Below the pieces are notes generated by a model. That model made no database searches. It was not told where the DNA came from and saw only the letters and a program-made list of their open reading frames with translations. DNA of 64,000 bases, taken from assembly GCA_000403475.2 (NCBI GenBank), contig KE159795.1, positions 534,561 to 598,560 on the forward strand. Reading direction: 5' to 3'. Below, piece by piece: positions 15,915 through 24,691 of the stretch. Within the stretch, counting starts at the first letter, position 1. Each line of letters starts with the position of its first letter. The position numbers and the translations under genes were made by a program. The stretch comes from Lachnospiraceae bacterium MD308. Its GTDB lineage: Bacteria > Bacillota > Clostridia > Lachnospirales > Lachnospiraceae.

Positions 15915-17234
15915 TTAATTCCCATCCCTCCATGCCAGTATTTTGTCCAGACGCTCCTTAACCTGCCTCTCGCATCCCTGCTCTCCCGGCCTGTAATAAC
16001 GCCGCCCTGCAAGCGCATCCGGCAGGCATTTCATCCGCGTCAGTTTCTCTTCTGTGTCGTGAGCATAGATATAGCCCTTCCCGTAATCCATCTCCTTCAT
16101 AAGCTCCGTCGGCGCATTACAGATCTGCAGCGGCACCGGCTCCGCCGGAAGCGCTTTAATATCTGCCTTGCATTCCTCACATGCCACATAAAGAGCGTTG
16201 GATTTCGGCGCCATGGACAGATACACTACCGCGTGGGTCAGATGTACGTCGCACTCCGGCATTCCCAGAAAATGGCACGCCTGATAAGCGGCCACCGCCA
16301 CCTGCAGTGCGTGGGAATCCGCCATTCCTACATCTTCGCTGGCAAAACGCACCAGACGTCTGGCGATATAGAGAGGCTCCTCCCCGCCATCCAGCATCCG
16401 GCACATCCAATACACTGCCGCATCCGGGTCACTGTTCCGCATAGATTTATGCAGTGCCGAGATCAGGTTATAGTGCTCTTCTCCGTTCTTGTCATAGAGA
16501 AGAGAGCGTCGGTTCATACACTGGGCTAAGATATCCTCGTCAACGCACAGCACTGCCTTCTCGTTCATCCTGCCGTTGAGCACTGCCATCTCAAGCGTAT
16601 TCAGCGCCGTCCTCGCATCCCCGTTGGCAAACCGGGCGATTGCAGACAAATGATGATCTTTCATCTCAATCTTCATGTCTCCAAATCCCTTTGGGCTTTT
16701 TAACGCATGGGCAAGCAGCTCTTTTAAATCCGCCTCCCCAAGCGCTTTCAAGATAAATACCTTGCAGCGGGACAAAAGCGCGGAGTTAATCTCAAAAGAT
16801 GGATTCTCCGTGGTAGCTCCCACTAAGATGATGCTCCCCGCCTCCACAAAAGGGAGAAACGCATCCTGCTGCGCTTTATTAAAACGGTGAATCTCGTCGG
16901 CAAAAAGCAAGGTCCGAATCCCCATTCGCCGGTTCTGCTCCGCCTGAACCATCACCTCTTTAATCTCCTTGATACCGCTATTCACTGCGCTGAATTCAAC
17001 GAACTCTGCCCTGGTTCTCTCTGCAATGATTCTGGCCAGCGTCGTCTTTCCCACTCCCGGCGGACCCCAGAAGATCATGGACGAGACCTGATCCTCTTCA
17101 ATCAGCCGCCGGAGAATCCTGCCTTCACCTACCAGATGCTTCTGCCCTGCATATTCTTCCAGCGTATCCGGCCTCAGCCTGCTGGCAAGAGGCGCCGTTC
17201 TCTCCCTGTCGTCAAATAAACTTAACTGCTCCAT
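15915..17234 (-). CDS. rarA: Replication-associated recombination ATPase RarA (MgsA)
   Basis: The 439-residue AAA+ protein has Walker A WGPPGVGKTTLA, Walker B with sensor LLFADEIHRFNKAQQDAFLPFVE, and VGATTENPSFEINSALLSRCKVF. The C-terminal tetramerisation region includes ALHKSMRNSDPDAAVYWMCRML and ASEDVGMADSHAL. RarA acts at stalled replication forks and interacts with SSB. The N-terminus MEQLSLFDDRERTAPLASRLRP is the usual one. It is separated from the permease stop by 3 nt. Confidence 0.95.
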   Translation of the reverse strand: MEQLSLFDDRERTAPLASRLRPDTLEEYAGQKHLVGEGRILRRLIEEDQVSSMIFWGPPGVGKTTLARIIAERTRAEFVEFSAVNSGIKEIKEVMVQAEQNRRMGIRTLLFADEIHRFNKAQQDAFLPFVEAGSIILVGATTENPSFEINSALLSRCKVFILKALGEADLKELLAHALKSPKGFGDMKIEMKDHHLSAIARFANGDARTALNTLEMAVLNGRMNEKAVLCVDEDILAQCMNRRSLLYDKNGEEHYNLISALHKSMRNSDPDAAVYWMCRMLDGGEEPLYIARRLVRFASEDVGMADSHALQVAVAAYQACHFLGMPECDVHLTHAVVYLSMAPKSNALYVACEECKADIKALPAEPVPLQICNAPTELMKEMDYGKGYIYAHDTEEKLTRMKCLPDALAGRRYYRPGEQGCERQVKERLDKILAWRDGN

Positions 17235-17237
17235 AGC

Positions 17238-18578
17238 CTACTTCTCCGCTTTCTTTATCTCCATATCCGCCGGTAGTAAAAGATTCAGCACGATAGCGAT
17301 CACGAATACCACCGCCACTACATTTTCCGCAAACACTGTCCGGATCAACTCCGGAAATATATTCCAGATCCCACTCTCACTGGCGCTGGTAAACCCGATT
17401 CCTACGGCAAGGGACAACGACGCAATAGTGATATTTCTCTGAGAAAAGCCGCATCTTGCAATCATCTGGATTCCCGATGTCAGGATTGTCCCGAACATCA
17501 TGATCGTACACCCTCCCAGCACTGACTCAGGCAGCGAGGCGAAAAAATTCCCGATGGGCGGCAGAAGTCCCGCCAGAATCATACATACCGCCCCGGTCAT
17601 GATCGTAAAGCGATTCACCACTTTCGTCATGGCAATCAGTCCCACATTCTGAGAAAATGATGTGACCGGCGGACATCCGAACAGTCCCGACAAAGACGAC
17701 GCGTACCCGTCACATACAAGTGAGCCGGAAATCTCCCTGCTCTCAATCTCCCGGTTCAGCCCGCCTGCTACCAGTGCCGACGTATCCCCGATCGTCTCTG
17801 CGGCAGATACCAGGAAGATAATACAGGTAGAGATTACTGCCCCCGCGTGAAACTCCGGCACAAAGGGAAGGATCCGCGGCAGCGCGATGACACCGCCGGA
17901 CATAATGAGGCTCAGATCCACTTTTCCAAGAAAAATAGACAGCACATATCCAAAGATAAGTCCCATCAGCACAGAAAGCTGCTTTAGATACCCTTTTGCC
18001 AGGATATTCCAAAGAAGACACACCGCAAGGGTCGCTGTACCGACAGCCAGATTCGCTGCCGAGCCGAAGTCATCCGCATAGCCGCCCCCGAAAGAGCGGG
18101 TACCTACCGTAAAAAGAGAGTATCCGATAGCCGTCACCACGGATGCCGACACAATCGGCGGAATCAGCTTACTCCAATTCTTCACCATAAGTCCCAGCGT
18201 CCCTTCCACCAATCCGCCAATCAGCACAGCTCCGATCACCGCCGGATAGCCGTAGCTTGCCGATACAGCACTCAATACTGCCACAAAAGTAAAACTTACC
18301 CCCATAACTACCGGAAGTCTTGAGCCAATCCGCCAGATTGGATATAGCTGTACTAACGTGGCGATTCCTGCAACAAACATAGCATTTTGAAGAAGGATTG
18401 CCACCTGCGCCTGGCCCAAGGCCGGCTGCGCCGCTCCGGCGATAATCGTAATCGGCGCCAGATTAGACACGAACATTGCCAGAATATGCTGCAGACCGAA
18501 AGGAACCGCCTTCCCAAGCGGCACTCTCCCGTCAAGTCTATAGATATTTTCGATACTGCTGTTTTGATTTTTTTCCAT
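17238..18578 (-). CDS. Xanthine/uracil-type nucleobase permease (NCS2)
   Basis: The 446-residue membrane protein has about 12-14 hydrophobic segments and the NCS2 landmarks FGLQHILAMF, VSAAETIGDTSAL and GCPPVTSFSQNVGLIAMTKV. The TSFSQNVG motif and the segment VVNRFTIMTGAVCMILAGLLPP favour the xanthine/uric acid branch over uracil. It imports purine bases with cations. It is the first gene of permease-rarA-yaaA, downstream of a small kinase on the same strand. No purine riboswitch fold was recognised in the 63-nt leader. Confidence 0.88.
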   Translation of the reverse strand: MEKNQNSSIENIYRLDGRVPLGKAVPFGLQHILAMFVSNLAPITIIAGAAQPALGQAQVAILLQNAMFVAGIATLVQLYPIWRIGSRLPVVMGVSFTFVAVLSAVSASYGYPAVIGAVLIGGLVEGTLGLMVKNWSKLIPPIVSASVVTAIGYSLFTVGTRSFGGGYADDFGSAANLAVGTATLAVCLLWNILAKGYLKQLSVLMGLIFGYVLSIFLGKVDLSLIMSGGVIALPRILPFVPEFHAGAVISTCIIFLVSAAETIGDTSALVAGGLNREIESREISGSLVCDGYASSLSGLFGCPPVTSFSQNVGLIAMTKVVNRFTIMTGAVCMILAGLLPPIGNFFASLPESVLGGCTIMMFGTILTSGIQMIARCGFSQRNITIASLSLAVGIGFTSASESGIWNIFPELIRTVFAENVVAVVFVIAIVLNLLLPADMEIKKAEK

Positions 18579-18641
18579 CTTTTTGTATTCTCCCTCTATT
18601 CTCTTTAGCTCTTTCTCTCAGGCAATCTATCCTGCCGGCTT

Positions 18642-19175
18642 TTACACTCCGTAAGCCCCCTTCATGATTCCCGCCAGAAAATGCCGGAAATCCTCCTCGG
18701 CCTCCGAAAGCTCCTTATCGTTGTCGTAACAGTAGTCATAGTCATAGTTCTCCACATTGTCATCCGACGCATTGCCCCACTGCTGCCTGACTCTGTTTCT
18801 TCGCACCAGAAGCGTCACACAAGGAAGTTCCACCTGCCGCTTAAACTTGTCAATCTCTTCCCCTTCCCGTATATGTACGAACAAAATCTCGGCCCCGCTC
18901 TCCGAAAACTTCCTGTACTCCTCCACAAGATACCGCAAGGGCAAATCATTGTATGCTGCAAAAAGCTGTTTCAAATCTGCAAGAAACTTCCGGGATTTCT
19001 CATCTTTCTCCCCCTGCCAGCCGCCGTACCTGCGGGCAATCTCCTTAATCGGCTCCGCACTCGATACATTCACCGTACGGTAGTTCTTTCCTGCAAATCC
19101 GCACAGCGTGTCCTTCCCGGTCCCGCCATGCCCGTTGATGATAATCACTACTTTTCTTATTATCTCTCTGTCCAT
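18642..19175 (-). CDS. Small P-loop kinase-like protein, substrate unknown
   Basis: The 177-residue protein has a clear Walker A (IIINGHGGTGKDTLCGF) of the adenylate/nucleoside kinase fold, where Asp follows Lys (GKD). Later there are SSAEPIKEIARRYGGW, PLRYLVEEYRKFSESGAEILFVHIREGEEI and LLVRRNR, which fit the lid and base-binding parts of nucleotide kinases. The tail contains YDYDYCYDNDKELSEAE. Ligand unknown; dNMP or phosphomevalonate-type kinases are the closest look-alikes. The ATG at 19175 follows GGAGGAG; a Met at 19199 lies in the leader. Its promoter is at 19208-19236. Confidence 0.72.
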   Translation of the reverse strand: MDREIIRKVVIIINGHGGTGKDTLCGFAGKNYRTVNVSSAEPIKEIARRYGGWQGEKDEKSRKFLADLKQLFAAYNDLPLRYLVEEYRKFSESGAEILFVHIREGEEIDKFKRQVELPCVTLLVRRNRVRQQWGNASDDNVENYDYDYCYDNDKELSEAEEDFRHFLAGIMKGAYGV

Positions 19176-19207
19176 ATCTCTCCTCCAATTTGACAACACA
19201 TACAGTA

Positions 19208-19236
19208 AGTATAACGAATTGCAGTAAAGAATACAA
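19208..19236 (-). promoter_or_regulatory. Promoter of the P-loop kinase gene
   Basis: On the minus strand: TTGTAT (19236-19231), a 17-bp spacer and TATACT (19213-19208), 33 nt before the ATG. It is back to back with the blaI promoter. Confidence 0.65.
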
Positions 19237-19251
19237 TTAATTTCTTTTCTA

Positions 19252-19280
19252 TTGACACACCTTATCTCTTCTCTTACAAT
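19252..19280 (+). promoter_or_regulatory. Promoter of blaI-blaR1
   Basis: A consensus TTGACA (19252-19257), exactly 17 bp, then TACAAT (19275-19280). The BlaI operator begins 5 bp downstream of the -10, where bound repressor would block initiation. Confidence 0.85.
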
Positions 19281-19284
19281 TGAC

Positions 19285-19294
19285 TACAGATGTA
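19285..19294 (+). promoter_or_regulatory. BlaI-type operator TACAGATGTA
   Basis: TACA-N2-TGTA is the core dyad recognised by BlaI/MecI repressors. It overlaps the transcription start of blaI itself, implying autorepression. Two similar dyads lie in front of the lipoprotein gene at 22806 and 22840. Confidence 0.82.
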
Positions 19295-19314
19295 AGAATA
19301 AGGAGGAAACCACG

Positions 19315-19701
19315 ATGCCGCATCTGCCGCACATATCCGAAGCTGAATTTGAAGTAATGAAAATTGTCTGGAGACTGGCGCCTGTCAGCACCAACGAGAT
19401 TACAGACGCACTCACCCGCACTACTTCCTGGAGGCCAAAGACCATCCAGACACTCATCAAACGCCTGGTAAATAAACACGCCCTCTCCTACGAAAAGCAA
19501 GGGCGCATGTTCGTCTACACCCCACTCATCAAAGAAGCAGAGTACGCAAGCCAGCAGAGCCGCTCCTTCCTGAAGCGTTTCTACAATGGGAACATCACCG
19601 CCATGCTGTCCGCCTATATGGAACATGAACCGCTCTCTGAGACAGAGATTGACAGCCTGCGCTCCCTGCTCTTTAAAGACTCAGAAAAAGGAGGCAGATA
19701 A
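19315..19701 (+). CDS. blaI: BlaI/MecI-family transcriptional repressor
   Basis: The 128-residue winged-helix protein reads ISEAEFEVMKIVWRLAPVSTNEITDAL followed by SWRPKTIQTLIKRLVNKHALSYEKQGRMFVYTPLI, the standard BlaI DNA-binding domain. The C-terminal half is the dimerisation region that BlaR1 signalling leads to being cut. The ATG at 19315 has AAGGAGG 8 nt upstream. It is followed after 1 nt by blaR1. The operator at 19285-19294 shows autoregulation, and the same operator type upstream of the lipoprotein at 21585-22787 extends the regulon. Confidence 0.93.
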   Translation: MPHLPHISEAEFEVMKIVWRLAPVSTNEITDALTRTTSWRPKTIQTLIKRLVNKHALSYEKQGRMFVYTPLIKEAEYASQQSRSFLKRFYNGNITAMLSAYMEHEPLSETEIDSLRSLLFKDSEKGGR

Positions 19702-19702
19702 T

Positions 19703-21538
19703 TTGCACACATTTATCATCCGATTCACCCTTGATTGTATCCTGCTGTCTTTATTTGTAATAATCCCTGCCGCCTTAAAAAGACTGCTGCGCTCCCGCTT
19801 ATCCGGGCAAATGCAGTATAATCTCTGGGTTCTATTGCTCCCGGTGCTTTTTGTCCCCTTTCTGCCCGGCCACCCGGCAAAAACCCTCCTGTCCTTCCTC
19901 ACTCAAAAGCTGGCTCTGACAAAAAGAGGCAGCGCTCCTGCCGCGTCCTTAAGCAGTCAAACCTCGGCCACCCAGACATCGGAAACCTTTGGCCGCATCA
20001 AAGATTTTGCCATGCCGGTAAATGTCCGGGAATCCGTCTTCCCCCTTCTCCTGTTCCTTATCTGGACCATCGGGATGGCAGTCACGGCTGCTTTTCTTTT
20101 CTTCTCCCTTATCCGCCTTGGGAGACTGAAAAAAAGTGCCCGCATCCTGGAAGACGGCCAAATCTTTTGGCTCCTTCACAACTGCCTTGACAATCTCGGC
20201 ATAAAAAGAAGAATCCCCATCTACTTGGCGCCGGGTCTTAAATCCCCTGTCATCACCGGACTTTTCTGCCCGGCTATCTTCATCCCTGCCGGCCTTTGCC
20301 ATACATATACGCCCCAGGAGATTCGCCATATGCTCCTTCACGAACTGCAGCATTACCGCCGCAAAGACGCCTGGATAAACCACCTGGCGAATATTGTCCG
20401 CATCCTCTACTGGTTCCATCCCGCCGTCCGATACTGGCTTAAGGAACTCCGCCTCGCACAAGAGATCGCCTGCGATACCGCTGTCCTTGCGCTCCTTGGA
20501 ACAGACGGCTGCAAAGACTACGGCTGCACCCTCATCCGTTTCGCAAAAGAGAGGTCGCTGTCCCCCTCACCTCTGTGGAACAGCATCGGAGGAAATATGC
20601 GGCAGATGAGGGAAAGAATCCTGAATATCGCAGAATTTCACCCTCTGTCACGTCCCCAGAAGTTCTTCCAATACACTGTGCTCCTTTTGACCGCCGCTTT
20701 CCTTTTCTTTCTCTCCCCGGTCTTATCCGCCGGCGAGGAAATCCGAAACATCGCCGCCGATTTTTCCGGCAGCGATACCTACCGTTTTGACCATTCAGGC
20801 AAAGACATCACTTACTCTGATCTGTCCTCCTGCTTCGGAACATATGAGGGTTCTTTTGTGCTGTACAATGCAAGCGATAACACGTGGACGATCTATAATG
20901 AAGAAGCTGCACGCATACGCACTGCCCCAGCCTCTACCTACAAAATATATGACGCCCTTCTGGGACTTGACGAGGGGATTATCACGCCCGCAGACTCCCT
21001 GCTCTCCTGGGACAAAACGGCTTATCCTTTCCCTGAATGGGAGGCGGACCAGAACTTAGATTCCGCAATGAAAAATTCCGTGAACTGGTATTTCCAGAGG
21101 ATTGACGCACAAGCCGGAAATTCCCGTATCCGCACATTTTTAAAAAGCATTGCATACGGCAATCAGACAGCCGGTAGCAATAAAACCGAAGACCGCCCGG
21201 CGCAATACTGGATAGACGGAACCCTTAAAATCTCTCCATTAGAACAGGTCATACTTTTAGAGCGTCTTTTTAACGGAAAGCTTCCCGCCGCCCCGTCCAG
21301 TGTAGATGCCGTGAAGGAAGCCCTCTGTCTGCAAAAGGACGAGTCCGGCTCCCTCTACGGCAAAACCGGAACAGTAAAAATGAACAGCCAGGAGGTGAGC
21401 GGGTGGTTTGTGGGATATACCGAGATAGAGCAAACCCCTTATTTCTTCGCTACAAATATCCAGGGCCAAACAGGCGCCGCCGGCAGTAGGGCCTATGAAA
21501 TCACCCGCGCTGTTCTGGATACGTTGCTGACAGATTGA
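19703..21538 (+). CDS. blaR1: BlaR1-type beta-lactam sensor-transducer, M56 metallopeptidase
   Basis: The 611-residue membrane protein has several N-terminal helices, a cytoplasmic zinc peptidase site HELQH at about 213-217 (HELQHYRRKDAW), another helix at about 325-340, and an extracellular penicillin-binding domain. That domain keeps the acylation set: STYK (411-414), SVN (459-461) and KTGT (554-557). Beta-lactam acylation of Ser411 should activate the peptidase and inactivate BlaI. The start is a TTG at 19703, supported by AGGAGG 8 nt upstream and the 1-nt gap to blaI; no ATG fits. No beta-lactamase gene is adjacent, so the effector may be the divergent lipoprotein or lie elsewhere. Confidence 0.92.
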   Translation: MHTFIIRFTLDCILLSLFVIIPAALKRLLRSRLSGQMQYNLWVLLLPVLFVPFLPGHPAKTLLSFLTQKLALTKRGSAPAASLSSQTSATQTSETFGRIKDFAMPVNVRESVFPLLLFLIWTIGMAVTAAFLFFSLIRLGRLKKSARILEDGQIFWLLHNCLDNLGIKRRIPIYLAPGLKSPVITGLFCPAIFIPAGLCHTYTPQEIRHMLLHELQHYRRKDAWINHLANIVRILYWFHPAVRYWLKELRLAQEIACDTAVLALLGTDGCKDYGCTLIRFAKERSLSPSPLWNSIGGNMRQMRERILNIAEFHPLSRPQKFFQYTVLLLTAAFLFFLSPVLSAGEEIRNIAADFSGSDTYRFDHSGKDITYSDLSSCFGTYEGSFVLYNASDNTWTIYNEEAARIRTAPASTYKIYDALLGLDEGIITPADSLLSWDKTAYPFPEWEADQNLDSAMKNSVNWYFQRIDAQAGNSRIRTFLKSIAYGNQTAGSNKTEDRPAQYWIDGTLKISPLEQVILLERLFNGKLPAAPSSVDAVKEALCLQKDESGSLYGKTGTVKMNSQEVSGWFVGYTEIEQTPYFFATNIQGQTGAAGSRAYEITRAVLDTLLTD

Positions 21539-21584
21539 CCAGTGTATCTGCTCCGTGTACACGCTGAAGTGCCCAGATATCTCT

Positions 21585-22787
21585 CTACTCGTTCAGCCTC
21601 TCCCATTCCTCGTCAGTCAGTCTCGGTATGTACCAAAATCTGTCGATATTGTCCGAAACTGACAAAACGCGGTTTGACACATATTGGAAGCATCCGTTTT
21701 CCAGCGGACATACCACCAGCTCGCTTATCATGGCACAGTCCGAGTTTTTCAGCGCCCATACCGCCTCTACGGTAAGTTTTAACTTCCCGTCCTCCTGCTT
21801 TTCGTAAGCCGTCACCTCCGGGTACGGCTCGTAAGGCTCCATACAGTCATACAGTCCCCTCGGGCGGTAGCGGTAAGTGTGACTGTCGGCGCGGTAGACC
21901 GTTTTCTCCCGAATCCAGGCATTATCCACATCAAGATATGTCTGAATCGGATCTTCAAACTCTTTTTCCGGAATCTCATACTGCACTTTCGTATACTCGT
22001 CTGCATAAGGTACATCATTTTTATATTTCATCGTATACATGACCTCGTACAAATCATAAAAATCAAGCTCCCCGTAATCTTTTTCATCCCAGTCCGCAAT
22101 CAGCAATTTATGGCCTCTGTATCCCATTGGCAGTACATACTTCCGGTTAAGCCTGCGGCATGTCTGGTCAAGGGGCCGGATACGAATCGCCGTCTGCCCC
22201 GGCGGTCCGTCAAACCCTGACATATGATACTGCTCAAAGAAAAGATATCCTTTCTTCGTATACTTCCAGGAACTGGCAATAAAAGACTCAAAATAATCCG
22301 GGCTATTCTCTTCTTCCTCCAAAAACACAGAGCTGACAGACACATCAAGCTTTTTATTTTCCGCCTCTAAGTCATACCGGACAAAGCCGCCGTTATCCAT
22401 AACAAGAAGAATCGTAACTTCCGCTTCCTCTCCCCTATTCGCAGACTGGCAGAACTTTTCGGCCTGCCGGTAATTGACCATATCGATCTGGTTTTCCAAA
22501 TCTACCGCAATGTACCCGACTCCTCCAAGACATTGTATGATTTCTTCCTGCAATTCAAACGCGTCTGTATCCGGCTGCCTCTCTGCCTGCTCCAGAATAT
22601 GGGCATAAGTTCTTACTATTTTTTTAGAGTCTTCGGCAATCTTTTGCTTTTTTGATTGCCGCTGTTCCTCCCCCGCATTACCCTGACAACCCGCAAGACC
22701 GACAGCGACGGCTGCCAGAATACTGATGGCAAAAGCGGCTGCCAATCTGGCTGTAACAGTAAAGTTCCTCGTCTTTGTGCATCTCAT
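21585..22787 (-). CDS. BlaI-controlled lipoprotein (DUF6070-like), function unknown
   Basis: The 400-residue protein has a lipoprotein signal peptide ending in the lipobox GLAGCQG, so it should be anchored outside the membrane. The mature part is soluble with many Tyr, Asp and Glu and no catalytic motif that I recognise. I recall this family as DUF6070 from similar Lachnospiraceae loci; that name needs checking. It converges on blaR1, and its promoter contains two TACA-N2-TGTA dyads, so it is very probably induced by beta-lactams through BlaR1/BlaI. A role in envelope stress or drug sequestration is inference. AAGGAGG lies 8 nt before the ATG. Confidence 0.8.
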   Translation of the reverse strand: MRCTKTRNFTVTARLAAAFAISILAAVAVGLAGCQGNAGEEQRQSKKQKIAEDSKKIVRTYAHILEQAERQPDTDAFELQEEIIQCLGGVGYIAVDLENQIDMVNYRQAEKFCQSANRGEEAEVTILLVMDNGGFVRYDLEAENKKLDVSVSSVFLEEEENSPDYFESFIASSWKYTKKGYLFFEQYHMSGFDGPPGQTAIRIRPLDQTCRRLNRKYVLPMGYRGHKLLIADWDEKDYGELDFYDLYEVMYTMKYKNDVPYADEYTKVQYEIPEKEFEDPIQTYLDVDNAWIREKTVYRADSHTYRYRPRGLYDCMEPYEPYPEVTAYEKQEDGKLKLTVEAVWALKNSDCAMISELVVCPLENGCFQYVSNRVLSVSDNIDRFWYIPRLTDEEWERLNE

Positions 22788-22805
22788 TTATGTTCCTCCT
22801 TTTCT

Positions 22806-22864
22806 TACATATGTAGGATTTATAAATCTACTATAATCTTACACATGTAGGATATGAATGTCAA
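22806..22864 (-). promoter_or_regulatory. Lipoprotein promoter with two BlaI-type operators
   Basis: On the minus strand TTGACA (22864-22859) and TAAGAT (22841-22836) are 17 bp apart. TACACATGTA (22840-22849) lies between and over them, and TACATATGTA (22806-22815) lies downstream between the start site and the ribosome site. Two sites suggest tighter repression than at blaI. Confidence 0.8.
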
Positions 22865-23029
22865 GACTGTTAATATACTCCTTATATGCACGCCCCTATT
22901 TGTGTTATCTAACCAAATCTTATAGGAATTTTTGTTCATCCATGTTATAATATTTCCGTCAAACTACGTTCAAAATCTAGGACAGATGAGGAACGCGAGC
23001 ACATCTATAACATCAAGGAGGAAATACAT

Positions 23030-23539
23030 ATGTATATTGCAGACAAATACTGGAATAATTACATCGGCGATACAGACGACAGCCTGACGCTGATTGAGTA
23101 TCTCGCAGACAAACAGAAGGATATCATCTCTCTGGAAGAGATATTTTCCGATACCGGGCTTGATAAGCTAAACGGCGATTTCCGTCAGCATGAGGAACCG
23201 CTGACCATCGCCTTTTCCCATGAAGATGCGGATGTAGAAGACCCCTATGCAGAAATATACTGCGCCATCGACCTGATCACCGACCTTGCCGCCCTGCTTT
23301 TAGAATGCAGGATAAACGGCCATGTCAATCTGTGCGAACTGGCCGGATACGACCTTGAGGCTTCCGCGCCGTATATCTGTATCACAGCCGCGCCAAAAGA
23401 ACTTAAGCTGATGGACCAGGCTCTTAAAGATTTTGCCGCCGAACCTCTCACTTATAATCTGAGCGAGATGTGCCCTGAGGAAGAAATGTACGAGATGGCC
23501 AAGCTCTGCGGGGAACTGAGAGACGAGCTGTACGCATAA
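23030..23539 (+). CDS. Acidic immunity-like protein, function unknown
   Basis: The 169-residue protein is strongly acidic, with no signal peptide. It starts MYIADKYWNNYIGDTDDSLTLIEYLADKQ and contains ISLEEIFSDTGLD and YAIDLITDLAALLLECRINGHVNL-like text (here AEIYCAIDLITDLAALLL). This looks like the small acidic immunity proteins found beside polymorphic toxins, but I cannot name a family. AAGGAGG sits 8 nt before the ATG, and a TATAAT at 22946-22951 may be its -10. It is the first of four closely spaced plus-strand genes, with no toxin gene in the window. Confidence 0.7.
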   Translation: MYIADKYWNNYIGDTDDSLTLIEYLADKQKDIISLEEIFSDTGLDKLNGDFRQHEEPLTIAFSHEDADVEDPYAEIYCAIDLITDLAALLLECRINGHVNLCELAGYDLEASAPYICITAAPKELKLMDQALKDFAAEPLTYNLSEMCPEEEMYEMAKLCGELRDELYA

Positions 23540-23543
23540 AAAT

Positions 23544-24011
23544 ATGACGGAAAGACAAAAACTGATTGCACAGAAACTAGCTATACAATCCGCCAAAAAC
23601 AATCTAAAGCAGCTATCCGGCATCGCAGTATCAGAGCTTTATGGAGAAGACCAAAATCCGACCTTGAACGAACTGACCGCGGCATACTTTTCCACATTTC
23701 CGGATAATCCGGAACCATACAGCAGGCTGCCCTATGAATCTCCCAAAGAAAAAATCTACTCCTGGATCATTGACACTATGGAACTAAAGGAGCAGGGAGA
23801 GTATTATTATCACTGCGGTTTATGGAGCAGAATTAAGCTATTAGATCTAAAATGCGCTGTTGCCGCTTTGTGGCGGAGCCAGGAAAATATGTCAGGCTTT
23901 TTGATCGCGGAAACAGATTTAAGCCGCATCATGGAATGCGGCCTCGATTCCCGGGATGAATACCATTTTTTAATCGACATCTTTACTCCCGGGCACAGTG
24001 TCTATCTTTAA
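23544..24011 (+). CDS. Uncharacterised protein, immunity-cluster member
   Basis: The 155-residue soluble protein begins MTERQKLIAQKLAIQSAKNN and has the segments LYGEDQNPTLNELTAAYFSTFP and YHCGLWSRIKLLDLKCAVAALWRS. No known domain was recognised. It starts 4 nt after the previous stop without a strong ribosome site, so it is probably translated by coupling, and the two products may work together. The ATG at 23544 is the only sensible start. Confidence 0.6.
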   Translation: MTERQKLIAQKLAIQSAKNNLKQLSGIAVSELYGEDQNPTLNELTAAYFSTFPDNPEPYSRLPYESPKEKIYSWIIDTMELKEQGEYYYHCGLWSRIKLLDLKCAVAALWRSQENMSGFLIAETDLSRIMECGLDSRDEYHFLIDIFTPGHSVYL

Positions 24012-24026
24012 TTCAGGAGGGATCTC

Positions 24027-24677
24027 ATGGCAAAACGACCGGCATTTTTTATCCGCCAGAAAAAAGTTGTACAGGATATATTTTCATTTGAATGGTTTTC
24101 CGGTTTTGCACTATCTCAAAAGCAAAAGTCTATCGAGAGCCTGCATCATGCGATCCTAAGAGCAGATGCAGACGCAAGACCATTAGAAATCAGCACGAAG
24201 AGCAAAGAAACTATTGGAATAAACTTAAGTGCATTCAATCTCAGGTTAAATAACTATACCCTCGAGAATATTTTCCAGAGCGCTAAAGTTTTTGCAAGCG
24301 GCGGCCCCTATCCTGATTTACTCAATGTTCCGCCGAAAGATGCCAAACGCGATGAACGGCTGCATAATTCCGGAAACCTAAAAGCTTTTCGTTATCAAAA
24401 TGAGGATTTTCCTTTAATTCCCAAAACAGTATTCTATGATTTCATCTATATTGCCGCGGTAAGAAATTCATTTACAGCGGACGAAATCAGAGAAATCTCG
24501 AATTATAATTACTTTACCGATATTGAGTTTAATCCCGCGAAAAGCATCAATACCCAGGCAAGAGCTACCGCGATGATCAGGCTTTTGCTTAATGAGTATG
24601 GGGAGCTGCCGGATTTTTCAAGAGAGGATTTTATACAATATCACAAAAAACATATCGTTTACGATACCTTGACTTAG
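24027..24677 (+). CDS. Uncharacterised protein, possibly DUF6977 type
   Basis: The 216-residue protein contains GINLSAFNLRLNNYTLENIFQSAKVFASGGPYPDLL, then PPKDAKRDERLHNSGNLKAFRYQNEDFPLIPKTVFYDFIYIAAV. I associate this pattern with the DUF6977 group, whose members read similarly (ENIFQxAKVFxxGGPYxDL, PKxxFYDWLY); the assignment is from memory and of low certainty. It is soluble with a basic N-terminus. CAGGAGGG precedes the ATG, 15 nt after the previous gene. Function is unknown; context suggests immunity or conflict biology. Confidence 0.62.
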   Translation: MAKRPAFFIRQKKVVQDIFSFEWFSGFALSQKQKSIESLHHAILRADADARPLEISTKSKETIGINLSAFNLRLNNYTLENIFQSAKVFASGGPYPDLLNVPPKDAKRDERLHNSGNLKAFRYQNEDFPLIPKTVFYDFIYIAAVRNSFTADEIREISNYNYFTDIEFNPAKSINTQARATAMIRLLLNEYGELPDFSREDFIQYHKKHIVYDTLT

Positions 24678-24691
24678 AGAGGAGCTATATT

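Noticed and set aside
18579..18641. Possible purine riboswitch before the xanthine permease
   Set aside because: Only 63 nt, no three-helix junction or conserved core could be found.
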